From the NCBI GenBank assembly GCA_038233555.1, contig JBBSLT010000008.1, positions 1 through 36,780 of the forward strand: DNA of 36,780 nt, read 5' to 3'. Under the pieces are notes generated by a model. The model saw only the letters and a program-made list of their open reading frames with translations. It was not told the origin of the DNA and ran no database searches. Position numbers and translations under genes: made by a program. This DNA comes from JADDRA01 sp038233555 (lineage in GTDB: Bacteria > Actinomycetota > Acidimicrobiia > Acidimicrobiales > CADCSY01). Positions 1-6,493 of the stretch are shown here, piece after piece; the stretch's first letter is position 1; every line of letters starts with the position of its first letter.

Positions 1-1428
1 AACGTCGTCGACTACGACGACCTGCTCTTGTACTGGCGGGCACTGGCCCTCTCGGCGACCACCGGCGAGCTACTGCGCCAAGGCTTCGACCACATCCTGG
101 TCGACGAGTTCCAGGACACCAACGCCGTGCAGGCCGACATCGTGGCCGCCATGGCCGGGCCGGGAGTGCAGGTGGCGGCCGTGGGCGACGACGCCCAGGC
201 GATCTACGGCTTTCGTTCCGGCTCGGCCCGCCACATGCTCGAGTTCCCCGAACGCTTCCCCGGGGCCCGCGTCGTCACCCTCGACCGCAACTACCGCTCC
301 ACGCCGGCCATCTTGGCCAGTGCCAACGCGATGATGGCCGAGGCCGGCGAGGGCTACGCCAAGCAGCTGTGGTCGACCCGCCCCGAGGGCGCCCGTCCCC
401 AGCTGGTCACCTGCGTCGACGAGACGGCCCAGTCGGCCATGGTGTGCGAGGCGGTGCTCGAGCAGCGCGAGCGGGGCGTGGCGCTGCGGGAACAGGCGGT
501 GCTGTTCCGCACCGGCCACCACAGCGACGGCCTGGAGCTGGAGCTGGCCCGGCGCAACATCCCCTTCGTCAAGTTCGGCGGCCTCAAGTTCCTCGAGAGC
601 GCCCACGTCAAGGACCTGCTGGCCCTGGTACGCATCCTGGAGAACCCCAGCGACGAGCTGGCCTGGCACCGGGTGCTCGGCCTCGTCGACGGGGTGGGCC
701 CGGCCACCACACGGCGCCTGGTCGAGGAGCTGGGCGTGGCCGAGGCCGCCGCCTTGGCCCGGCTGCTCGGTGACGACTGCCCCCGCTTCCCGGCCGCTGC
801 CGCCGCCGACCTGGCCGGCTTGCGTGCCGCCCTGGGCGACTGTGCTGGCGACGACCTCGCCCCCGCCGCCCAGGTCGAGCGCCTGGCCCTGGCGTGCCGG
901 ACGCTGTTCGCCCGCCGCTACCCGACCACGGCGTCGGTGCGCCTGACCGACCTCGGCCACCTCCAGACCCTGGCCGCCGACTACACCAGCCGCAGCCGCT
1001 TCCTGGCCGAGCTGACCCTCGACCCCCCGTCGAGCACCGGCGACCTGGCCGGGCCGCCCCATCTCGACGACGACTACCTGGTCCTGTCCACCATTCACTC
1101 GGCCAAGGGCGGGGAGTGGCGGGTCGTGCACGTCATCCACGTCTCCGACGGCAACATCCCCTCCGACATGGCGCTGAGCTCCCCGGAGGAGGTGGAGGAG
1201 GAGCGGCGACTGCTCTACGTCGCCCTCACCCGGGCCCGGGACACGTTGGTCGTCTCCTACCCGCTGCGGTACTACATCCGGCGCAATCCCCTCGACGACG
1301 CCCACACCTACGGCCAGCCCAGCCGCTTCCTGGCCCCGGCGGCGTCCACCTTCGACGCCATGAACGTCGGTGAGGTGGTGGTCGGCGACGATCCGGTGGC
1401 CGCCGAGCTGGCCGCCCTGTGGGACTGA
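1..1428 (+). CDS. UvrD/PcrA-family ATP-dependent DNA helicase, C-terminal part (5' truncated)
   Basis: This is an SF1 3'-5' DNA helicase of the UvrD/PcrA/Rep family, which unwinds DNA in repair or recombination using ATP. The reading frame is open from the first base of the window, so the Walker A region and true start lie outside; the visible part is 475 codons. Conserved pieces occur in order: YDDLL near the edge, motif II DEFQDTN (about residues 35-41 of the fragment), motif III GDDAQAIYGFR, motif IV LDRNYRST, motif V STIHSAKGGEW and motif VI YVALTRARD. The C-terminus (AALWD) follows motif VI closely, so there is no long tail or extra nuclease domain. It is transcribed away from the minus-strand genes that follow. 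The exact paralogue (UvrD1, UvrD2 or AdnA-like) cannot be decided without the N-terminus. Confidence 0.93.
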   Translation, partial: NVVDYDDLLLYWRALALSATTGELLRQGFDHILVDEFQDTNAVQADIVAAMAGPGVQVAAVGDDAQAIYGFRSGSARHMLEFPERFPGARVVTLDRNYRSTPAILASANAMMAEAGEGYAKQLWSTRPEGARPQLVTCVDETAQSAMVCEAVLEQRERGVALREQAVLFRTGHHSDGLELELARRNIPFVKFGGLKFLESAHVKDLLALVRILENPSDELAWHRVLGLVDGVGPATTRRLVEELGVAEAAALARLLGDDCPRFPAAAAADLAGLRAALGDCAGDDLAPAAQVERLALACRTLFARRYPTTASVRLTDLGHLQTLAADYTSRSRFLAELTLDPPSSTGDLAGPPHLDDDYLVLSTIHSAKGGEWRVVHVIHVSDGNIPSDMALSSPEEVEEERRLLYVALTRARDTLVVSYPLRYYIRRNPLDDAHTYGQPSRFLAPAASTFDAMNVGEVVVGDDPVAAELAALWD

Positions 1429-1477
1429 GCGCCCGCAGGAGCCGCATGCCCGAAGTGCGAGCCACCGGCGTCGCCGA

Positions 1478-1568
1478 CCGCCCAAAAGCCCTCGTCCTCG
1501 GAGTCCCAGTGCTCGATCCAGCGCTTCTGACCCCGTGGCCGGTGGCGATCACCACCGCTGGTGGGGTC
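1478..1568 (-). pseudogene. 91-bp inverted duplicate of the narK 5' coding region
   Basis: Read on the minus strand, these 91 bases match 12267-12357, near the start of the narK-type transporter gene, with one mismatch (a C to T that changes Pro to Ser). The shared peptide runs from DPTSGGDRH to EDEGFWA, the soluble N-terminal segment of the transporter. Similarity stops abruptly at both ends, and no membrane segments follow, so this is a gene fragment rather than a second transporter. One breakpoint lies inside the left arm of the palindrome found in the intact copy. Confidence 0.8.
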
Positions 1569-1612
1569 GTACCGGCCCCCCGTTGGTCCTGCAATGTCAA
1601 TGCCGGAAAGTA

Positions 1613-1801
1613 CTACCCCGGCAAGTCGAGTGAGTCGTCGAGGTCCTCTTGGTCGACTTCGAGGTACCACACGTCGATGCAGTCGCAACAGCGGTAGGTC
1701 ACCACGTCACCGGGCTGCCATCCGAGCGCAGGGGGGTCGAGCGGGATGCGGTGGCACGTGCCCCCACAGTCGACGCAGGTGATGGTGTTGGCCACGGCCA
1801 C
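1613..1801 (-). CDS. small Cys-rich (zinc-ribbon-like) protein
   Basis: This 62-residue acidic protein has two Cys pairs. An N-terminal CVDCGGTCH is followed about 25 residues later by CCDC, a spacing that would suit one zinc site. Between them is a LGWQPGDVVTYRC segment, and the tail is rich in Asp, Glu and Leu. No signal peptide or membrane helix is visible. It lies 18 bp downstream of the YihY-type gene on the same strand and may be co-transcribed with it. I do not recognise a named family; the regular Cys pattern and codon use suggest a real small gene. Confidence 0.6.
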   Translation of the reverse strand: MAVANTITCVDCGGTCHRIPLDPPALGWQPGDVVTYRCCDCIDVWYLEVDQEDLDDSLDLPG

Positions 1802-1819
1802 TCGGCCAGGTTGTCACAG

Positions 1820-2702
1820 TCACTGGCGCTCGGCTTCACTGTCGAGCTCGGCGCCGAAGACGATGGCGAAGGCGGTGAGGAACAGCCACAACAACAGCAC
1901 CACGACCGCACTCAGGCTCCCGTAGGTCTCGTTGTAGGAGCCGAAGTTCCGGACGTAGAAAGAGAAACCCACGGAGGCGACCAACCACAACAAGGTGGCG
2001 GCGATGGCTCCGGGAGTGACCCAACGCCATGACGCCGGGTCACGATCGGGGGCGTAGCGGTAGATGGCGGCCAAGGCCAAGGCGCCCAGCGCGGCCAGGA
2101 CCGGCCAGCGGAGCACGGTGAGGGCGATCTTTTCGAAGGTTCCGAGCGACTTGGCCAGGTTGGCGACGACCACCATCCCCCCCCACACCGAGGACGGCAG
2201 CAGCAGCCACACCAGCGGTGAGGAGCAGCGCCAGCGCCCGCTGGCGCAGGAACTTGCGACTCTCCTCCTCGTCGTAAGCGATGTTGAGCGCTTTGATGAT
2301 CGCCAACATGCCCTGGGAGGCCGCCAGCAACGCAGCCAAGATGCTGATCACCAGGCCGAGGCCGAGGCTGGCGCTGCCTTGCTCGACGACAGTCTGCGCT
2401 TGGCTGAGCACCAAGTTGGCGGCGTCGGCCGGGAGGGCGGCAACAACCGACTCGAGCTGGCGCTGCACATCGGCGGGCTGGGCGACCAAGCCGTAGACCG
2501 AGATGACGGCAATGAGCGCAGGAACCAGCGCCAAGAAGAAGTAGAAGGCGACGCCCGCCGCCACGACAGAGATGTTGTCGGACTGAAGTTGCTTGACGCT
2601 TCGCTTGACGATGTCGAGCCAGCCGCGAGCCGGAATCTCACCAGGAGAACTCGCTTCGCGCCCGCGATCCTGCCCGCCATGATTCGCTGATTCGGGCTTC
2701 AC
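1820..2702 (-). CDS. YihY/BrkB (UPF0761) family membrane protein, interrupted by a frameshift
   Basis: The gene encodes an inner-membrane protein of the YihY/BrkB family (formerly mis-annotated as ribonuclease BN), usually about 280-300 residues with six helices; its role is not firmly known. The N-terminal half (2702 to about 2185) carries the family's opening GW..IVKRSVKQLQSDNIS followed by AAGVAFYFFLALVPALIA. The C-terminal half (about 2184 to 1820) is in another frame and contains the late hydrophobic segments and LLWLFLTAFAIVFGAEL. The frame changes by one base at the run of eight C at 2177-2184; removing one base joins the halves into one protein of about 293 residues. This could be a sequencing error or a real inactivation. 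The GTG at 2702 is the first start in frame; no clear ribosome binding site is seen. Confidence 0.8.
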
Positions 2703-2811
2703 CGTTGCCGCTGTCCGGTCTTGGCCGAGCGACTCCCGGTTGCCGCCGGTGCCGGTTCTCCATGTCGGCCATGAGCGAATTCCCCTCCGTAGCCTCGTCG
2801 GACCGGCCTGG

Positions 2812-3654
2812 CTAGCTGGAGGACGACCGGGCCCGCACCGGGGCCTGGCGCGGACTCGTGCCCGCAGGTCGAGCTGTTCGAGGTCGCGACGCCCGTCTCG
2901 GCGCCTTGTCGGTTGCCGTCTGCTTCACCTGGCCGGACGCCCGACTGGCACGACCCTTGACCTGTGACGAAGCCTCCTGGGCCTCCTCCTTCACCTCTTC
3001 GGTCGACGCCCGGGCATCCTGCTTGACCCGATCGACGGCCTCCGTGGCGTGATCCTTGAGCTGCTCAACGCTCCCCTGGGCGCTCTGCTGGAGCTCACCG
3101 GCAATATCGCGCCCGATGGAGGCGGCCTGATCCTTGATGGGAGCCAAGCCGCTTTGGAGTCGACCCGCAGCCTGGCGCTCCCGCCGGGTAGGGGGTAGCA
3201 GGGAAGCGGCCAGGAACCCGACGCCGAGGGCCACGAGGCCTGCCGCCATGGGGTTGGCTTCCGTCCGCTGGCGCAGGGCTGCGGGAGCTTCCTTGGCCTG
3301 GTGGCCAGCGGCGTCGGCCGTTCCCTCCGCCCGCCCGGAGATCCCCTGGGCCGTTTCTCGGACCCTCGATCTGGTGCTTGCCATGAGCTCGCCCGTCCTT
3401 TCCGTCGTCGTCGCACCCTTGTCCGTGACCGACCCGGTCACGGCTTGTGTCGCACTGGTGATGGAGGCCCCGACATGGTCGAGGTGCGAGCGCAGCCCGG
3501 CAGTCTTGCGCTGCCAGATCCGACTCGGGCTCACCTTGTCGACGACCTCCTCGCGTGTCTCGCCGATTCGACCCTCCAACGCCTCGATCGTCTCGCCGAG
3601 CTCACCGCGAGTCTGGGCGATCTCGCGCCTCACTTCCGCAGCGTCTTTACCCAT
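2812..3654 (-). CDS. DUF3618 family envelope/stress protein
   Basis: This 280-residue protein has the DUF3618 signature at its N-terminus (EVRREIAQTRGELGETIEALE followed by a helical segment). A single short hydrophobic stretch (about residues 136-153, MAAGLVALGVGFLAASLL) separates two Ala/Glu/Lys/Gln-rich amphipathic regions. The C-terminal region repeats LEA/apolipoprotein-like helical heptads, and the last 35 residues are basic. The start at 3654 is supported by AAGGAGG 7 nt upstream (3661-3668); the open frame runs on upstream but is only a shadow there. It overlaps the Holin-X gene by 25 bp, so the two are translationally linked. The function of DUF3618 is not established; association with membranes and stress is inferred. 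Confidence 0.82.
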   Translation of the reverse strand: MGKDAAEVRREIAQTRGELGETIEALEGRIGETREEVVDKVSPSRIWQRKTAGLRSHLDHVGASITSATQAVTGSVTDKGATTTERTGELMASTRSRVRETAQGISGRAEGTADAAGHQAKEAPAALRQRTEANPMAAGLVALGVGFLAASLLPPTRRERQAAGRLQSGLAPIKDQAASIGRDIAGELQQSAQGSVEQLKDHATEAVDRVKQDARASTEEVKEEAQEASSQVKGRASRASGQVKQTATDKAPRRASRPRTARPAGTSPRQAPVRARSSSS

Positions 3655-4097
3655 TGGGCATCCTCCTTCAGGGTCTGCATGGTCTGTTGAGGCACGAGGT
3701 CGACCTGGGCGACCTTCTTGCGGCCGATGCTGAACAGGACCACGGCCACGACGGCATAGACGACACCCACGATCAGAAAGGCGAACCCATCGGGAAGCAC
3801 CGCGGCCAAGCCCCAGGCAGCGGCGAAGGACAGGAGCAGCAGCGCCATGAAGCCGGTCACGCCAGCGGCGCCGAACATGGCCCCCGCTTTGCCTGCCCGG
3901 CTGGTCTGCTCCTTGATCTCGAGCTTGGCCAGCTCCAGCTCCTGGCGCAGCAACGCCCCTGTCTGGCTCCCGAAGTCGGACAGCAGCTGCTGAGTGGAGC
4001 GGTCGACATGGCGAGACGAAGAACTTTGTGCCATCCGCGCGCTGTGCGAGGAGGAGGGAGAGCGCCTCGGTGAGTCGTAGCGCGTCTGGGCCATCAT
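3630..4097 (-). CDS. Holin-X family (actinobacterial phage-holin-like) membrane protein
   Basis: This 155-residue protein matches the putative actinobacterial Holin-X family (Phage_holin_3_6). A cytoplasmic helical segment (STQQLLSDFGSQTGALLRQE, then LELAKLEIKEQ) precedes two hydrophobic helices (about residues 75-98 and 103-125) and a short charged tail. It sits between the coiled-coil gene and the DUF3618 gene in an overlapping minus-strand operon: its ATG overlaps the previous stop as ATGA (4094-4097). A second ATG lies directly after the first. The family name does not imply phage lysis; these are chromosomal envelope proteins of unknown mechanism. Confidence 0.82.
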   Translation of the reverse strand: MMAQTRYDSPRRSPSSSHSARMAQSSSSRHVDRSTQQLLSDFGSQTGALLRQELELAKLEIKEQTSRAGKAGAMFGAAGVTGFMALLLLSFAAAWGLAAVLPDGFAFLIVGVVYAVVAVVLFSIGRKKVAQVDLVPQQTMQTLKEDAQWVKTLRK

Positions 4098-4801
4098 TCG
4101 CCGCCCATCGACGCCGGATTCCTCGGGGCTCGTGGCGCACGGCGGCGTCCCGGCGAAGCAGGCCGAGAGGGCTCGGGAGCCGGTCCCTCCTCGTAGGACG
4201 ATTCATCGCCAGCACTTCCGGCGCTACGAACCAGGCGCCCACCTCCGAAGCCGACGACGGCGGTGGCGAGGAGAAAGGCCCCGGGCCGACGACGGGCAAA
4301 GTCCTGCACCTCTTCGACCAGCCCGCTCACCCCCCGGTTCTCCAGACCCGTCGCCAGATCGTGGAACTTGTCAGCCAGCTGAGCTGCGTACTGCCCGGCG
4401 GCGCCCGCATCCTCGGGTCGGCCCTCGGCCAGAGCCTGAGTCTCGGTGCCCCAACGATGGAGGGTCTGGGCCAGCTCCTGGGTCTGGGTCTCTGCTTGTT
4501 GCTCGACCTGGCCCCGGGTCTCCTCCAAAAGGGTGCGACCCTGTTCGGAAAGCTCTTGGGTGAGCTGAGCTGCCTGCTCCTTGACCGTGGACGTCACATC
4601 CCTGGCCTCGTCCTTGGCCGTGGCCGCGACGTCCTGACCCTGGCGACGAGCAACGGACGCCACCTGACGGCTCTGCTCGGTCGCGGTGTCGGCTGTGGCC
4701 TTGCGCCGCTGCTTGGTGGAGCCGTTGGCAGAACCGTTCCCGGATCGCCGTGCCGGCTCCTGATCGTCGAGCACTAGGATTGCGCTTCGTTTGGTGGGCA
4801 C
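4094..4801 (-). CDS. Gln/Ala-rich coiled-coil protein with one C-terminal membrane segment
   Basis: This 235-residue protein is the first gene of the three-gene minus-strand operon. After a low-complexity Ser/Gly/Asn start, residues about 35-165 are rich in Gln, Glu, Ala and Thr and look like a long helical coiled coil (for example QAAQLTQELSEQGRTLLEE). A short hydrophobic segment follows (RRPGAFLLATAVVGFGGG, about 171-188), then a Pro/Arg-rich tail. This resembles DUF883/ElaB-like or apolipoprotein-like membrane-tethered helical proteins, but I cannot assign a family. The GTG start at 4801 is supported by GGAGG at 4809-4813, 7 nt upstream. The stop overlaps the Holin-X ATG. Confidence 0.72.
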   Translation of the reverse strand: MPTKRSAILVLDDQEPARRSGNGSANGSTKQRRKATADTATEQSRQVASVARRQGQDVAATAKDEARDVTSTVKEQAAQLTQELSEQGRTLLEETRGQVEQQAETQTQELAQTLHRWGTETQALAEGRPEDAGAAGQYAAQLADKFHDLATGLENRGVSGLVEEVQDFARRRPGAFLLATAVVGFGGGRLVRSAGSAGDESSYEEGPAPEPSRPASPGRRRAPRAPRNPASMGGE

Positions 4802-4878
4802 CCGCTCACCTCCCCTTCGTCTCTGTGAACTCGTGCAAGAGGGCGCCTACCCCCAGTCCACCCTTCGGAACCTTCTCC

Positions 4879-4995
4879 CTACTGCTGCTCCACGTCGATC
4901 TGCTCCTTGCGCAAATCTTCGGAGATCGGCTTCGGAGATCGGCTGTTGCTCGGTGACTGTGGCCTTGATCCACGCCCACCCGCTCCTTGGGCAGT
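4879..4995 (-). pseudogene. decayed C-terminus of a DUF2382 (YsnF-like) protein
   Basis: On the minus strand downstream of HU, short readable pieces resemble the end of a DUF2382 stress protein: RLPKERVGVDQ, then in another frame ATVTEQQPISE, then EDLRKEQIDVEQQ ending at a TAG at 4879-4881. The last two pieces are put out of frame by a perfect 13-bp tandem duplication at 4918-4943. No intact frame or start is present. The assignment rests on the RKEQIDVE-type ending typical of this domain and is tentative. Confidence 0.4.
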
Positions 4996-5019
4996 CGCCG
5001 GGCAGCGGTGGGTCGACGC

Positions 5020-5493
5020 TCAACTCCTGCCGGTGGCCTTCCTGGTCGAAGCCTTCTTGGCCGGAGCCTTCTTGGCCGGAGCCTTCTTGGCCGGAGCCTT
5101 CTTCGCCGCTGCGACCTTCTTGGCGACAGCCTTCTTCGCCGGCGCCTTCTTGGTCGCACCGGTGTTGCCGTCAGCCGAGGGCGTCCAGACTCCTCTGGCC
5201 AGCTTGGGTGCCTCGCGTGGGGTCATCACCGCATCCTTGAACCCCTTGAGCGGCGTGATGCGCGCACTCTTCTTGGCCTTGATCCGGATGGATTCGCCGG
5301 TGGCAGGGTTACGCCCCATCCGGGCGGGACGATCGACCTTGGCAAACTTGGCGAAGCCGCTGATGGTGACGGGCTCACCCTTGGCCACGACAGCGGTGAT
5401 GACCTCGGTGAGGTTGCGCAGCGTGGCGTCGACCTGCTTGGCGTCGAGCTCGCCGTGCGCCGCCACCACCTTGACCAGATCTCGTCGATTCAT
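5020..5493 (-). CDS. hupB: HU-family nucleoid protein with Lys/Ala/Pro-rich C-terminal tail (HupB type)
   Basis: This is a histone-like HU protein that binds and bends DNA and compacts the nucleoid. Residues 1-90 form the HU fold: MNRRDLVKVVAAHGELDAKQ, the core GEPVTISGFAKF, and the DNA-contacting arm with RMGRNPATGESI and KKSARI. The last 40 or so residues are repeats of KKAPA/KKAVA, the eukaryotic-H1-like tail of actinobacterial HupB, here shorter than in mycobacteria. The start at 5493 is chosen because it matches the conserved HU N-terminus and has GGGAG 6 nt upstream (5500-5504); an upstream in-frame start at 5532 would add 13 atypical residues. At DNA level the tail contains tandem 15-bp units. 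The protein is 157 residues. Confidence 0.93.
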   Translation of the reverse strand: MNRRDLVKVVAAHGELDAKQVDATLRNLTEVITAVVAKGEPVTISGFAKFAKVDRPARMGRNPATGESIRIKAKKSARITPLKGFKDAVMTPREAPKLARGVWTPSADGNTGATKKAPAKKAVAKKVAAAKKAPAKKAPAKKAPAKKASTRKATGRS

Positions 5494-5593
5494 CCTCAGC
5501 TCCCTTTTAGCGGTTTGTACCTGTCCAGACATTGTGGCCGCCAGTCGCCAGCAAAGGGCGGACCTGGGTGCTCCGACGAGGCCAGGCAGACCC

Positions 5594-6382
5594 TCAAGGA
5601 AGCAAGCCGCGAATGTGCTCAGCCCACGCTGTCGGCGTCATCGCCGGGTCGACGGTGGCGTCGACACCCGGCAGCGACCCGTTGGCACTGATGGCCACCA
5701 ACGGGATCAAGCGGCCGCTGGCCCTGACGTCGACGAGGAAGTCGGCACCAGCTGGCGACGTGGCGTCGACCAGGACGAGGTCGGCCAACAGCTGGGCGCA
5801 GTCGTCGGCACCCACCTCTCCGTGCGCCCGGTGCTCGACCCGACAGTCGACCAGGTGCTCGGCCATGGCGCTGGCGGTGGCGGCGTCGACCCCGACGGTG
5901 AGGACGAGATGGGCGGGCAGACCGGCACTTCGACGGGCACCGCCCATCTCGGCGGCGTAGTGAAGCGGTTGCATGCCGGCCAGAGGAGCGTCGTTGAGGA
6001 ACGAGTCTTGGCCCGCCCGGGCGGCCAGGGCGGCCTCGGCGGTCTCGGCGTCAGCCGACCATATAGTCCAGTCGGCGGCACCTAGGTCGATGCTGGTGTA
6101 GGTGATGGCGATGAGCAGAGCTGGATTGGCCTCTACCTCCTGGGTTCCATTGCTCCGCAGCGCCGAGGCCACGTCGTCGAGGACGCTCGACTCCTCGGGA
6201 GGGGTCTCGTTGCGCAGGGCGAAGGTCTCGGGCGAGATGCGAAAGGACGCCTCCCACCATCCGTCGAAGACGAGGCAGTCGCCCTCGATGTGGAGCTTGG
6301 TGCCGAAGGCGTGGCGAGCGCCACCGGCCACGAACGCCTCGATCACCTCCCGATCATCCACCCGGGGCAGATTACTCGGCAT
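5594..6382 (-). CDS. unknown protein with receiver-like C-terminal half
   Basis: The protein (262 residues from the ATG at 6382; an in-frame start 13 codons upstream is possible) is not recognised. The N-terminal half is a mixed alpha/beta region with paired aromatic residues (FDGWWEASFRI, then ITYTSIDLGAADWTIWSAD). The C-terminal 120 residues have a hydrophobic strand/helix rhythm ending in LLADLVLVDATSP, IPLVAISANG and AEHIRGLL, which resembles a degenerate response-regulator receiver: a D at the strand 3 position, but no clear conserved Lys. No membrane segment or signal peptide is seen. It lies 111 bp downstream of nasA and 100 bp upstream of hupB on the same strand, with no obvious ribosome binding site. 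Confidence 0.65.
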   Translation of the reverse strand: MPSNLPRVDDREVIEAFVAGGARHAFGTKLHIEGDCLVFDGWWEASFRISPETFALRNETPPEESSVLDDVASALRSNGTQEVEANPALLIAITYTSIDLGAADWTIWSADAETAEAALAARAGQDSFLNDAPLAGMQPLHYAAEMGGARRSAGLPAHLVLTVGVDAATASAMAEHLVDCRVEHRAHGEVGADDCAQLLADLVLVDATSPAGADFLVDVRASGRLIPLVAISANGSLPGVDATVDPAMTPTAWAEHIRGLLP

Positions 6383-6493
6383 GAGGCGAGCGGTCAGCCC
6401 GCAACCAGCCCGTCCGTGCACCTGAACTTTGTCGCGTTATGCACTGTGACGGTGCGGAACGCGACAGAGAACGAGGGGGGTGGGTCAGTAGGG

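Noticed and set aside
70..1485. Long open frame on the minus strand opposite the helicase gene
   Set aside because: Its translation is Gly/Val/His-rich low-complexity and lies opposite intact helicase motifs; typical antisense shadow in high-GC DNA.
3655..4299. Upstream extension of the DUF3618 frame
   Set aside because: Overlaps the Holin-X gene in another frame; the SD and DUF3618 motif both mark 3654 as the start.
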